From assembly GCA_950097015.1 (NCBI GenBank), contig CATNEN010000001.1, forward strand, positions 11,616,001 to 11,680,000: 64,000 nucleotides of DNA, in the 5' to 3' direction. Within the stretch, counting starts at the first letter, position 1, and every line of letters begins with the position of its first letter. The notes under the pieces are model-generated. The model saw only the letters and a list, made by a program, of their open reading frames with translations. It was not told the DNA's origin and made no database searches. Origin of the DNA: Macrostomum hystrix (taxonomy: Eukaryota > Platyhelminthes > Macrostomidae). The position numbers and the translations under genes are program-made. Shown in pieces: positions 8,927 through 19,768 of this stretch.

Positions 8927-9897
8927 TATAAGACTTAGAAATCTGAAGGGAATTTAAGTGAGCGTTAGTTGGTAACTAAAACTAAAAATAGCAACAGCAG
9001 AAAGAGCGAGCAACTGAAAGGAGAATGATTAGACAAAACCCGCCCTGAGATCAATTAATCATTTCAGCACAAACCCAGCGCGGCAGGGCAGCAGCGGTGC
9101 TGACGTGGAGCTGCCTGAGACCGGATCCGCGGCTGTGCTGACGTGGAGCTGCCTGAGACCGGACCCGAGGCTGTGCTGACGTGGAACCACCCGAGACCGG
9201 ACCTGCAGCTGCGCTGACGTGGAGCTGCTGGTATCAACCCGGCCTGTCCCGACCCACAGCTGCCTGCATCGACCCAACCCAGCCGAAACTGGAGCCGCCC
9301 GGACCTGTTCGGGAACGAGATCTGGAGGAGCCCGGGATCGCACAAGACGACGGGATCGATGAAAGGAGAGGGGATAACGAACAATAGGAAAGAGATCTCA
9401 GTATAGGGAGGAACGCATCCTAACTCAGCTAAGACATTTTAAGAATTTTACCCACCCTCCATAGGAGAGGGGTTGGCGTGCCTGCCAACCAAGTAGCACA
9501 ATGATTAATGACTGTAATAGACTAGAGGCTGCGACCTCAACCCGCATAAATTCTCTCGCCAGATGTTGCTACGGTATTGCCCCCGTCGGATCGAGGGGTT
9601 TTAAAGATAATATATATATCGGTGCGGAGCGCGGGAAAAGATCCGCCGCTCCACTTAGTTATAGACTCACTTCGAGTTCCGTTTAGATAAACTAGAAAAT
9701 CATTGTGTTTGCGTTCTTTCTTAAGTAGGATCAGCGATAACGATCCAGAGAGATCACTACGACCAGCCGAAATACTGAGCTTCGATAGTCGTTAGGAGTT
9801 ATAGCCTTCAAGACCTTTAGACTGCAATAAACCGCTAGACAAACTATAGGAAAACTACAAGTGAAGAAGAAGAGACATCAAAACTTGAAGCGCTATA
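8927..9897 (+). repeat. Type-A 5' LTR of the 17-kb element
   Basis: It starts TATAAGAC and ends GCGCTATA. The U3 hairpin GGTTGGC-GTGCCT-GCCAACC is at 9471-9490. A TATA-like run is at 9609-9619, and a GGAGCG...CGCTCC hairpin at 9626-9652 probably lies at the transcript 5' end. Several GTGCTGACGTGGA-type repeats occur near 9093-9230. It is nearly identical to 25043-26013. Confidence 0.88.
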
Positions 9898-9899
9898 CG

Positions 9900-9917
9900 T
9901 GGTTCCCAGAACTACGA
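9900..9917 (+). promoter_or_regulatory. tRNA primer-binding site of the 17-kb element
   Basis: TGGTTCCCAGAACTACGA begins two bases after the LTR with the CCA-complement TGG. It shares TGGTTCCC and a downstream GAGTC with the type-B PBS. Confidence 0.65.
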
Positions 9918-10939
9918 GTCAGCTATTAAGCAGTCTACACTTTTCAACCTGACGACATCGACCAGTAATGGCTGAGTAATTTCTGACGGTGGAGGAAGGA
10001 ACGCGGAAGGCCAGGATGAGTGCTGTCATACAATTGTTTCTTTACTAAGTATACTATACATCGTGTCGTAAGAGGACATGTGCGTTTCTCATTGAAAAAG
10101 CTCAAAAAAATGCGATAAAATTCTAAAAACAAGAAAAAAAGTAGAATAGTTATGTACAAAGTTACGGTATGATTTTCCTTAGTAGAGAAATATTTAGCGG
10201 CTGGTGAAGCAAATCACCAAGGCCCACATCAATAGCGAGGGGCTGCCAGGAAGTTGTTTAAATAGGACTATAGTCGAATTATTACAAAAGGTGTACTCAT
10301 TAACAGAATTAAGGCAGCGCTGTGTAGAGTGTAGAATTACGGTACTATTTATTTTTAACCAATAATGCGCTAACTGTTCTACTCATTTCGCTTAAGTAGT
10401 ATTTGTAGAAAAGCGAACCAAAAAGCATATAAGTACAGCATGTGATTCATTTCACCAAAAATGGAAAGCGAATCAATCAAAAAGTCATGTGATTACTATT
10501 AATAGTATCCAATCAATTTTTATGTCATAAGCAACCAGCGATCCCACCAATCATGTTACCCAAAATCAATCAAAAGGTCAAGAAAGCGATAATCCATCTT
10601 TTTGCGCTTGTACTAGTTTAGTTCTAAAAAAGTCTAACCTCTCAAGTTGTCAAGCGTTGACCCAAACTTTTTGACACTATTTTGACACCTGTACTTTAAA
10701 CGCACTCATAAAACCCGAGAGGGTCCGATTCTCTATAAATACAAGAAGCGAGCCCAGATTCACAGTCTCGCCGAGACGAGCAGAGTCTCGCAGAAAAGAG
10801 AAAACGGAGAGTCTGAAGTAGATTGGACTCCAGGTCCAAGACTTGTGGTACCTGAAAGACAACCAGAAGCCAAGCGCATCAAAGCACTCGAAGCCGGCCG
10901 CAAACAAACCAAGAGGACCAGAGAACCACAATACCAAAG

Positions 10940-10950
10940 AAGGTAAGAAC
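10940..10950 (+). promoter_or_regulatory. Candidate major splice donor in the leader
   Basis: AAG|GTAAGAAC matches the eukaryotic 5' splice-site consensus and lies between PBS and Gag, where retroviral major donors lie. It could pair with the conserved acceptors upstream of the accessory ORFs. This rests on the motif alone. Confidence 0.4.
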
Positions 10951-11201
10951 TAAAACTTCTGCTAAATTAGTAGTAATTACTGGGGCACCCAGCAGTTGCT
11001 GGAAGTGATAAATTCCTAAAAGATAAACAAGGAAGTTATCAATTGGTGATCTCGCCCTCTTGGCAACAGTTTACGAGAGCCCTGATCAAGCTATCGTAAA
11101 TTCAAGAGAGCCTTTTCACAGTAATTTTTGAGCAGTCTAAAACTTACGAGCGTATTTTTCGAACACATAAACTTTCGTTAAATTGTCTGAGTACATATAA
11201 T

Positions 11202-11300
11202 TGAGCACACTTTGAGCACACTTGAGCGCACTTTTGAGCACACGTTGAGCACACTTAAGCACACTTTGAGCACACTTTGAGCATACTTTGAGCATACGAC
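11202..11300 (+). repeat. Short degenerate tandem repeat GAGCACACTTT
   Basis: About nine units of 9-12 bp (GAGCACACTTT, GAGCGCACTTT, GAGCATACTTT) follow one another in the leader. Confidence 0.6.
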
Positions 11301-11820
11301 TCAAATTAAAAGACACAACTTTCTGAGCAACGATTAAATTTCTCAACACACGACACACAACCTTGCTTTCTGCTCACATTTTTAGCGCAAGGTTACGTAC
11401 TAAATTGCGTAATTTGCTTACTAACTTGCTTAATTGCTCATTGTTTAATCAAATTACATTTGTTTAACTAAGTCACAAACATACACATCGACACACCGAA
11501 ATTAAATTTAAATCAAACCAAAACTAAATTGAAAACAAAACAAAAAACCGAAACCAAAAATAAAATAAAAATAAAAAAAGGTTAAGAAATCAAGCCACAA
11601 CAACAAAAGAAAGAAATATTTGTACAAAGAACAAAAGTACCGACAAGAAAAGAGAAGTTCAACAGGCGCGCAAAAGAACAAAGAAAAAGGAGAAATCAAA
11701 TCCATAAAGGTGCAAGTGATCCATCAAAAAAGAACCTAAGTTCAAAAAGAAGAAGTCACACTGGACGATCCTTTGAACATAGATCCTGATTTACACCTAC
11801 CGTTCTATCCAATCAATCAT

Positions 11821-14800
11821 ATGGCACGTCGAAATCCTACAGTGCACAGAGACATCAAAGAAACAGTCGGCAGCTACACAATGGATAAAGACTTTAACAC
11901 GTTTGTCGAACACTTTGAACTAGTGGCCAGAGAATATGGACTGCAGAACCCCGAGAAAGCGCAGCTGCTACCACCACTCCTGCAAGGGACAGCCAGAGAG
12001 ATTTATAGCAAACTTGATGCCGCTACACAGCAGAACTATGCAGCACTGATCAATCAATTACGAACGCAATTCAATAGGTGCGGGACAAATCGCTCGGTGT
12101 TGCTACACAAGCTACACAACCGAAGAATGCAACCTACTGAAACATTTTTGTCATTCGTGGATGATATTCGGCAACTAGTAAAGGCACTGCACCAGCCGCA
12201 AGCACCTCAAGAAGGTGATCAACCCATAGGAATAGCAGAACAGGCTGCACGAGAAAGACAACGGAGGATGGATACAGAACAAAGTCTTATCCTACACGTC
12301 ATAAATAACAGCAACGGATCACTAAAAGACAGGCTATTAAGAGAAAACATTGACACAGAAGAGGCGCTAATAAGATGTGGAATGCAATGGGAAGCCAGCG
12401 CACCGCTAATGACAACAAATAATACGGACATTCAGCAACTATCAAAACAATTGAACAAACTAATGCAGCAACAGACAGCAGCAATGGCAGTACAACAAGC
12501 TCCAACACGGCAAAGAAAGGAAAATATGACATGCTACTATTGTGGCAAGGCAGGACACTACCAAGCTGAATGCAGGACTAAGCAAAGAGACCAAGTAAGA
12601 AGGCGATACAATAACAGGTCCAGTGGAAATTGGCAGCACAGGCCGACCACACAGCCGCAAGGAAATCAAAGATATAACAATAACAAACCAGGAATGATCC
12701 GCAACAGCTTTAGACAAAATGACAGATATATTCCAAAACAGCCTACGCAAGCACCAAGACGTTACACCAATGTAATTCAAGAAGACGAAACACAGCAGAA
12801 AGAAGAGAGTTTCAGCATCAATGCATTGGAAATGGATTTCGGATTAGAAAAACGAGAACAAGAACCAAGTGAGAGCACGATAAATATGATAGAAGAAGTC
12901 GTCTCAACAAGTCGATATCAAAATACTGAAACAGAAAAAACGAAATTAAGTAACAAAAAAACTGACGCAAGAAATAAACCGCGATGTTTTTACTGCCATG
13001 ATTTTGGACACATCATAAAGCATTGTCGGAGAAAGAAAAATAATGACGACCAGTCAAACAACAAAAATTGCTACTTGATGAAGTCACAGAAGTGGTGGCA
13101 AGTAAAACAGCACACCTTGCAACAAAAACAGACCAGTCAAGAAATAGACACCAAAGAAATCAATAAAAAACGGCACAGCCTACAACAAAGGGAAGGAAGG
13201 AGAGAGATGGAAGATGACGCAACGAATGAACAACCGCCAAGAAGAGAAAAGCCACCAGAAAAAATTAAAACAAATGTGACATGCCGACCCATCTGGAAAA
13301 CGCAATTAACTATCTGGCTATTACTATGTGGACTACTAACAGTAGCAAAGACAACAAGTGTCAAACAAAAACCAATGATTTGTCCAACTGACGCACACAT
13401 TCAGCCGATGATATACAAAATTCCAACTGATGTAAAATGCAGCTACTTCAAGTCCAACCAAACAAAGCCGGTGCCAATAACAGTACAGCTATACAAAGCA
13501 AACATAAAAAAGCACCGTCAAACAGGGATTGTTTGTTTCCGTGACAGACACGAAGTTGAAAAATTGTGGCTAGTCCAATGGAATCGTCTACGTTTTTGGT
13601 CATACACAACCCCAGTCTCGAAGGAAGAATGCCTATTATGGAACCAAACGTTATATTCCAAGGATGGTCAACTACATCCAGACACTAAAGTTGGCGAAGC
13701 ACAGCTCTATCGGACAACAAATTCAGCAATTGGCCCGTACATTCACGTAACGGGATACAAAAGAATATATCATGCCACAAATAGCTACCTTATTCGGAAT
13801 GTTCCATTCGTGCATAATCCGTTTGAACAAATGGAATCATTGCAATTGCAACTGCAAAATTGCCAATATGGAAAAGGATACTGTGCAACGAAAATACTGA
13901 TCAACAACGAAATAGACAACCTACCGCTAGCACCCACATATCATCAGGATTATAGATGGCAAATTGAACACCGATCCGACTCAAAATACGTCACGTCGTA
14001 TCGGACACGACAATACTTCCTCGCTTGGGAAGTTCAACCAGACGGTGATTGCAAATACCAAAGCTATCACACGATGAAAGGCAACCTATTGTCCAATACC
14101 TTCGTATCCAACACTGGCGATTTAGCACTAACATTCGAGAGGAAAACCAAAGAAATCAAACTACAGTGCAAAAAGAAAAACACTTCGTTGTACGTTTCCG
14201 AACAAGAAGTTCCAATCGAAATCGCGGACAAGGACAAAGACACCTTCTTACAAATCATCAACGGAACATTCAAAGTCAATGATCGTACGAAAAGAGAGTT
14301 AGAACTACCATCACTGGTATCCAATCGACTGCTAGCAGCTAAGCTAACAGCACTGGATCACAATCTACACCAGCAGTTGAACTACTTACACAGATCACTC
14401 GTACAACTTACATGTCGCATGCATGAGACAAGCCTTAACTACGCAAGACAAAACTACTATGTTAACCCAACAATGACGTTCCGAAAAATCACTGGACTAA
14501 TGGATGTCTTGGCAATTCCTGTGCTCGGACACTTGCTGATCTACAAATGCACCCCGATCATACACTACAATATTTTACCGTCAAATACGTCAACCACTTG
14601 CTACGACAAGCCAAGGATTGAAGCATTTCACGGTGGAAAAAGAATTCAAGGATTTCTAGACACGGTTCAGAACATCATAGTAGGTACCGCAATCCCAAGA
14701 CCATGCATCAACACGGCGAATTACTTTAACTTGGAAGGTTCACTACATATCATAGGAGCTTCAGGCAACGCCACTAACGTTACGCAACCAGAAGTCATAA

Positions 14801-17800
14801 TTGACGAAAATTACGACATCGCAAATTTGCAGCTACGGTTCAACAGAACACAATATACGCCCTTCGCAGACATCAAGTTAGATGAAATTACACCAGGATG
14901 GACAATCAACGATTTCCTACAGGCATTCATAAATCAGCGAAACTTGTTCAATGAACTGTTTGTACGAAGAAAAGAAAAAGAATCGTCAGCGGCACTACCT
15001 ATCATAATGACAGTGGACCAGGCAATACAATCGTTTTGGACAAATAGCTTTCTGGATTTGATCAATGGGAGAGGATCCCTGTATCAAGGATTCATCTTCT
15101 ACAGCGCCTGCATCGTCTGGATGGTCGTAATCATCTTTGTCATCAGCCTAATAATGCGCTGTTTCTTCAAGCTATTACCGCAAAGAAAGAGTATAAACGC
15201 TATCATTGGGAAGGATACACCAAAACAGGGAGAAGAAGACAACAACGAACAGACACAACAAACTGAAATAACAACAGGCAGAATATATCCGACAATTCCA
15301 CTGACACCGACAGCGCCTCCGACACATCCAATGCAGATGCCATACTGTCCAACAGGACAGCAGGAACCGACATGGCCACAAAATTACGTGTGCACGCTAA
15401 ATGCCAAACTAGGCAAAGCAATGGCACAAGTGATGATAAACAATGTACCATGCAAAGCACTGTTGGACTCAGGCAGTTCCATCACGGTAATCTCTAAGAA
15501 GTTGTGCAACCAGCTAAAACTAATAATGCGACCAACAACAATATCTGTTGCTGGAGCCGGAGGACATTCACTTAACATTCTCGGGAAAACCGACATTGAT
15601 CTGAAAATTGCCAACAAGAGCTTAACGGTACCAACATATGTACTTGGCGATACGCTACCCAACCAGGATGTCATCATTGGGATTGACACCTTCAAGCAAC
15701 TGCGACTACCATTAACATTTGATTTCCACAAGCAGACCTTCAAAATCGACACAGTTGAACAACCACTAGTGAATCAAATTGCATTTTTGCCTAAAGTAAG
15801 CTTAACGCACGAAGTCATCGTACAACCAGAGAGCTCATGCTGGATCAGAGCAGCGATTAATGGAAATCAACAGCTGGAAGAAGCTATGATCTTCGATCCA
15901 CAGAAAAAGTTATTAAATCGATTCGAAATCATGATTCCGACAGCACTAGTAATGGTTGGAGCCGATCGACAAGTTCCTGTTCAAGTGTTCAATCCAAACA
16001 GACAGCCAGTACACCTACGACAAAAAACTTGTCTAGGACACCTGAACACACAGGCATCAGTCATGCTAATCCAACAAACAGCACCAAAACTAACAAAGGA
16101 GCAATTTCAACATCAAATCAATTTGGATGACAGCCCAATAACAACAGAACAAAAAAAGAAAGTACGCACGCTACTATGGAAGTACAACGAAGCTTTTTGT
16201 CATCACAGTTACGACATTGGACTGGCCAAAGACATCAAGCAAACTATCAAGCTGTTACCGCACTCTGAGCCAATTCAATGTAAGGCTTATCCGATTGCTA
16301 AACACTTGCAGAAGTCCTTTGACGAAACAATTGAGAACATGCTAAAACATGGCATCATCAGTAAGGCAATCTCAGCTTACTCGTCACCATGTCTATTGGT
16401 ACAGAAGAAAGACACCAATGAAAGACGTTTAGTCTGTGATTTTCGACTACTCAACAAGTACATACCGACGGATCAACAAAGTCTACCAAAGATCTCTGAG
16501 TTGCTAGCTAAACTTAACACAGCACGTCTGTTCACAGTATTCGACTTGCGACATACAGCCATAGGTTCGTATGAGACAGAGATAGAGACATATGAAATAG
16601 CGGCGAATCAGGAACAGGCATCGGCAATGACAGAGACAGAATTTAGAGAAGCGATTAATCTGCAGGGAGCCGAGATAACAGCAGAGCAGAAAGAACAACT
16701 AAGAGAGATCCTCTGGGAGAACAAGGAAGCATTTTGTCTCTCAGATGAGGAGATAGGCTTTACAGAAATAGCGAAACACGAACTCCACATAAAACCGAAT
16801 GTGGAAGTGAAGCTGAATAAGAGATATCCGATTCCACACCAGCTTACAGGAGAACTGAAGAAGGTGATAGACAGAATGGAGATGCAGGGGATCCTCATGA
16901 AAGCACCGACACCGTATATTTCACCAATTCTCCTCGTTAAGAAAAAATCGGAGATGCCAGACGCCAAACCGGTGTATCGCCTGTGCGTGGACTTCAGGGA
17001 CTTAAACCGATTGTTGGTCCCCGAGAGACAGTGTATGCCCAGAATTCCAGATCTGCTGGCCAAACTCAAAGGATCAAAGTACTTCACGACTCTAGACATG
17101 GCCCAGGCATTCTTTCAAGTGGCCCTGCACGAGGACAGTAGAAAGTACTGCGGGATTTCTACACCAGACGGAGAAACGTTAGTCTTCTTAAGGGCGCCGA
17201 TGGGATTACAGTCGAGCCCTGCCGCTTTGTCTAGGGCTGCCAGCATCATCCTCAAAGGCATCGAGAGAGTCTCTACATACGTGGACGATTTGCTAGTATT
17301 CACGGAAACGTTCGAGCACCACCTCAAGACACTCAAAAGTACCTTGGAAGCCTTGAAAAAGCACGGATTAAAGCTGAAACTCCAGAAATGTCGATTCGCG
17401 CAACCCAGCATTACCTTCCTGGGACACAAGATCGACCAGAACGGCATCCAGATAGATCGCACTCTAGTGGACAAGGTACAGAAGGTAACCAAACCTGATA
17501 ATGTTACTCAGTTAAGAGCATTCCTCGGACTGTGTAATTTCTTTAGGAAGCATGTCCCACATTATGCTAAGAAAGTACAACCGCTAACGGATATGCTCAA
17601 AGGGGCACCGACCTCAAAAGGACAAGCAACGAAGACCAACCTAAAGTGGACCGAGGAAGCGGACTACACTTTCGAGGCCATGAAGAAATGGATAGCCGAG
17701 GATCTCAGGCTAGCACATCCGGATTTCAACAAACAGTTCATAGTCTCGAGTGACGCCTCAACTAAAGGAATAGGAGCGATGCTTTCGCAGAAAGATGAGA

Positions 17801-19599
17801 TGGGACGGGAGAGACCGATAGCATTCACGAGTAGACAACTCAGAGATGCAGAAACGAGGTACGGAATCACTCATCTCGAACTTCTAGCAGTCTACCATGC
17901 ATTCAGAAACTTCGAACAGTTCTTATACGCCGCTCCCATACCTACACTACTGAGAGTAGATCACGCCCCACTCAGAGGCTTACTCACAGGCAGAATACTG
18001 CAGAACAACCAAATTTTGCGTTGGTTACTATACTTACAGCAATTTCAGATACAGATCGAATATGTACCTGGAGCATCAGTCACGCATGCAGTACCGGACG
18101 CACTCTCGAGATTATACGACGAGAAACCAATGGAACAAATCAATTATGTCACAATATCACATCCAATCCCACACCTACAAGCACTCAAGGACGCCCAGGC
18201 GGAAGACCCGTTTTGCCAGCAAATCCGAGCAATGTGGAACGGAGAATCCGCAGTAGAATCACTGGCTCCGAAGTACAGACGCCACATCGATAGACACCTG
18301 GCGGACTACGCGGAGATTGGAGGCGTTCTACACAGAACAGCGGATCAAACACAGCAGATCATCCTACCGTTTCAGTATCGTGAGACCATTTGCCACTCAC
18401 TACACGCATTGCCATTAGCGGCACATCTAGGATTCGAGAAAACCTTGGAGAGAATCCGTAGACACTACTTTTGGATCACCATGGTATCCGACATCCGAGG
18501 ATTCTGTAACAACTGCATAGAGTGCGCCAAGAATAAATCAGGAAAAACCCATAAGGGACTGATCCAGTTTTCAGAGGTCCCAATGCGACCAATGGACAAA
18601 TTGTCGGTTGACATAGTGGGTCCAATGGTGCCCACTAAAGTGAGAAATGAAACAGTAACACACATTCTCACAATCCTTTGTTGTTTTTCGAAATTTGCAT
18701 TCGCCATTCCGATCCCAGATCTTACAGCTGAAACGACGGCCGAGACACTATTCACAGTGCTCTGTACTTTTGGGATCCCGATGGAGATGTCCACGGACAA
18801 TGGAAAGAACTTCACAGCAACTCTACTAGCCGAAGCCTTAGAAATCCTGGGGATCAAACATATCTTGACATCCCCATATAACCCTCGAGCGAATCATGTG
18901 GAACGACTGCATTCGACACTCCACAACATGTTACGCCACTACACAGCCGAGAATCCGGACCAGTGGCACAAGTACCTGCAGGCAACGATGTTCGCCTACA
19001 ACACAGCAAAGCAAGCATCATCGACCTACTCTCCATTCGAGTTAGTCTTCGCCCGGAGACCTCTGATGCCCACTCAACTCACGACTCAGTTGAACTTGGT
19101 AAAGTACATGGACGAACCATCATTCGCAGCTAGGATGAAAGAAGCCGTCGTACTAGCCAGGGAAATAGCGAGACATCACCTGCAGATAGCTCAAGAGAAG
19201 AATACCGGAAAAGCTAACGCTAATCGCAAGCTGACTACATTGGAAGTAGGCAGCAGAGTTATGCTACAGATCCCCATGAGACAGGGAAAGCACCAGGCAA
19301 AATTTACAGGACCTTATGAGATTGTGAAGAGGAGCAGCCAGACTTCAGTCACAATCCGGAAAATCGACGACCCAAATCAAGAGTCCTTTCAAGTGCACAC
19401 CGACAGGCTGAAACCAATGGCCACGTCAACACCACATGTGATGCTTCCTGACCTCAGACCGAGCGACCCACAGCGCCACCAGCGACAGCCAAGGCAGCGA
19501 TTCACCAAGGAAGTGAGCGTGCAGGCAGAGGAGCTGGACGCGCAGGCGGACACAGCTCGGAAGAAATACAATCTGAGGAACAAAGTGAAACTTCCTTGA
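11821..19599 (+). CDS. Gag-Env-Pol polyprotein of the 17-kb retrotransposon
   Basis: The frame opens upstream, but the first ATG is at 11821, giving 2,592 residues. Gag has a capsid-like region and CCHC knuckles at 238-251 and 389-402. An Env-like region follows: hydrophobic signal-like segment ~493-510, cysteine-rich ectodomain, furin-like RTKR at 822-825, and a TM segment ~1090-1117. Then come retropepsin (DSGSS, from 1216), a partial first RT (~1477-1580, ending after FDLR), a second and fuller RT (CVDFRDLN from ~1720; YVDD 1820-1823), RNase H (Asp 1978), integrase with an HHCC finger (~2195-2240), DDE residues D2264, D2326 and E2361, and a GPY/F module near 2490. The RT repeat marks a junction of two related lineages near base 16550. 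There is no internal stop. Env placed before Pol is atypical for retroviruses and errantiviruses. The Env family was not identified. Confidence 0.9.
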   Translation: MARRNPTVHRDIKETVGSYTMDKDFNTFVEHFELVAREYGLQNPEKAQLLPPLLQGTAREIYSKLDAATQQNYAALINQLRTQFNRCGTNRSVLLHKLHNRRMQPTETFLSFVDDIRQLVKALHQPQAPQEGDQPIGIAEQAARERQRRMDTEQSLILHVINNSNGSLKDRLLRENIDTEEALIRCGMQWEASAPLMTTNNTDIQQLSKQLNKLMQQQTAAMAVQQAPTRQRKENMTCYYCGKAGHYQAECRTKQRDQVRRRYNNRSSGNWQHRPTTQPQGNQRYNNNKPGMIRNSFRQNDRYIPKQPTQAPRRYTNVIQEDETQQKEESFSINALEMDFGLEKREQEPSESTINMIEEVVSTSRYQNTETEKTKLSNKKTDARNKPRCFYCHDFGHIIKHCRRKKNNDDQSNNKNCYLMKSQKWWQVKQHTLQQKQTSQEIDTKEINKKRHSLQQREGRREMEDDATNEQPPRREKPPEKIKTNVTCRPIWKTQLTIWLLLCGLLTVAKTTSVKQKPMICPTDAHIQPMIYKIPTDVKCSYFKSNQTKPVPITVQLYKANIKKHRQTGIVCFRDRHEVEKLWLVQWNRLRFWSYTTPVSKEECLLWNQTLYSKDGQLHPDTKVGEAQLYRTTNSAIGPYIHVTGYKRIYHATNSYLIRNVPFVHNPFEQMESLQLQLQNCQYGKGYCATKILINNEIDNLPLAPTYHQDYRWQIEHRSDSKYVTSYRTRQYFLAWEVQPDGDCKYQSYHTMKGNLLSNTFVSNTGDLALTFERKTKEIKLQCKKKNTSLYVSEQEVPIEIADKDKDTFLQIINGTFKVNDRTKRELELPSLVSNRLLAAKLTALDHNLHQQLNYLHRSLVQLTCRMHETSLNYARQNYYVNPTMTFRKITGLMDVLAIPVLGHLLIYKCTPIIHYNILPSNTSTTCYDKPRIEAFHGGKRIQGFLDTVQNIIVGTAIPRPCINTANYFNLEGSLHIIGASGNATNVTQPEVIIDENYDIANLQLRFNRTQYTPFADIKLDEITPGWTINDFLQAFINQRNLFNELFVRRKEKESSAALPIIMTVDQAIQSFWTNSFLDLINGRGSLYQGFIFYSACIVWMVVIIFVISLIMRCFFKLLPQRKSINAIIGKDTPKQGEEDNNEQTQQTEITTGRIYPTIPLTPTAPPTHPMQMPYCPTGQQEPTWPQNYVCTLNAKLGKAMAQVMINNVPCKALLDSGSSITVISKKLCNQLKLIMRPTTISVAGAGGHSLNILGKTDIDLKIANKSLTVPTYVLGDTLPNQDVIIGIDTFKQLRLPLTFDFHKQTFKIDTVEQPLVNQIAFLPKVSLTHEVIVQPESSCWIRAAINGNQQLEEAMIFDPQKKLLNRFEIMIPTALVMVGADRQVPVQVFNPNRQPVHLRQKTCLGHLNTQASVMLIQQTAPKLTKEQFQHQINLDDSPITTEQKKKVRTLLWKYNEAFCHHSYDIGLAKDIKQTIKLLPHSEPIQCKAYPIAKHLQKSFDETIENMLKHGIISKAISAYSSPCLLVQKKDTNERRLVCDFRLLNKYIPTDQQSLPKISELLAKLNTARLFTVFDLRHTAIGSYETEIETYEIAANQEQASAMTETEFREAINLQGAEITAEQKEQLREILWENKEAFCLSDEEIGFTEIAKHELHIKPNVEVKLNKRYPIPHQLTGELKKVIDRMEMQGILMKAPTPYISPILLVKKKSEMPDAKPVYRLCVDFRDLNRLLVPERQCMPRIPDLLAKLKGSKYFTTLDMAQAFFQVALHEDSRKYCGISTPDGETLVFLRAPMGLQSSPAALSRAASIILKGIERVSTYVDDLLVFTETFEHHLKTLKSTLEALKKHGLKLKLQKCRFAQPSITFLGHKIDQNGIQIDRTLVDKVQKVTKPDNVTQLRAFLGLCNFFRKHVPHYAKKVQPLTDMLKGAPTSKGQATKTNLKWTEEADYTFEAMKKWIAEDLRLAHPDFNKQFIVSSDASTKGIGAMLSQKDEMGRERPIAFTSRQLRDAETRYGITHLELLAVYHAFRNFEQFLYAAPIPTLLRVDHAPLRGLLTGRILQNNQILRWLLYLQQFQIQIEYVPGASVTHAVPDALSRLYDEKPMEQINYVTISHPIPHLQALKDAQAEDPFCQQIRAMWNGESAVESLAPKYRRHIDRHLADYAEIGGVLHRTADQTQQIILPFQYRETICHSLHALPLAAHLGFEKTLERIRRHYFWITMVSDIRGFCNNCIECAKNKSGKTHKGLIQFSEVPMRPMDKLSVDIVGPMVPTKVRNETVTHILTILCCFSKFAFAIPIPDLTAETTAETLFTVLCTFGIPMEMSTDNGKNFTATLLAEALEILGIKHILTSPYNPRANHVERLHSTLHNMLRHYTAENPDQWHKYLQATMFAYNTAKQASSTYSPFELVFARRPLMPTQLTTQLNLVKYMDEPSFAARMKEAVVLAREIARHHLQIAQEKNTGKANANRKLTTLEVGSRVMLQIPMRQGKHQAKFTGPYEIVKRSSQTSVTIRKIDDPNQESFQVHTDRLKPMATSTPHVMLPDLRPSDPQRHQRQPRQRFTKEVSVQAEELDAQADTARKKYNLRNKVKLP

Positions 19600-19768
19600 C
19601 AGCTGAGGTCAAGGAAGGGAGGAAGTAGACGGACAATTTTACATTTTAACTATTTATTACCTTGTTGGTGTGCGCTCTGATATTTAGAATCATATATTTT
19701 ATATTACTCTGCATCACTAGTCACCATTTATTCACCCACAAATATTCAACCCACCCTCGAACAATCAG
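19600..19768 (+). other. AT-rich spacer between pol and ORF2
   Basis: This short AT-rich spacer resembles 595-885 in position and composition. No feature is visible. Confidence 0.4.

Larger units (their letters stand above)
9918..11820 (+). other. Long 5' leader of the 17-kb element
   Basis: About 1.9 kb carries no ORF of note. A TATA-like CTATAAATA is at 10733-10741. A splice-donor match AAG|GTAAGAAC has its GT at 10943. A segment at 10325-10400 recurs at 39090-39165. A short GAGCACACTT-type tandem repeat is near 11202-11300. The stretch just before Gag is purine/A-rich. Confidence 0.5.

Noticed and set aside
13300-15180. Assignment of Env to a named viral glycoprotein class
   Set aside because: Signal, furin-like site and TM can be seen, but I could not match cysteine spacing to a specific family by eye.
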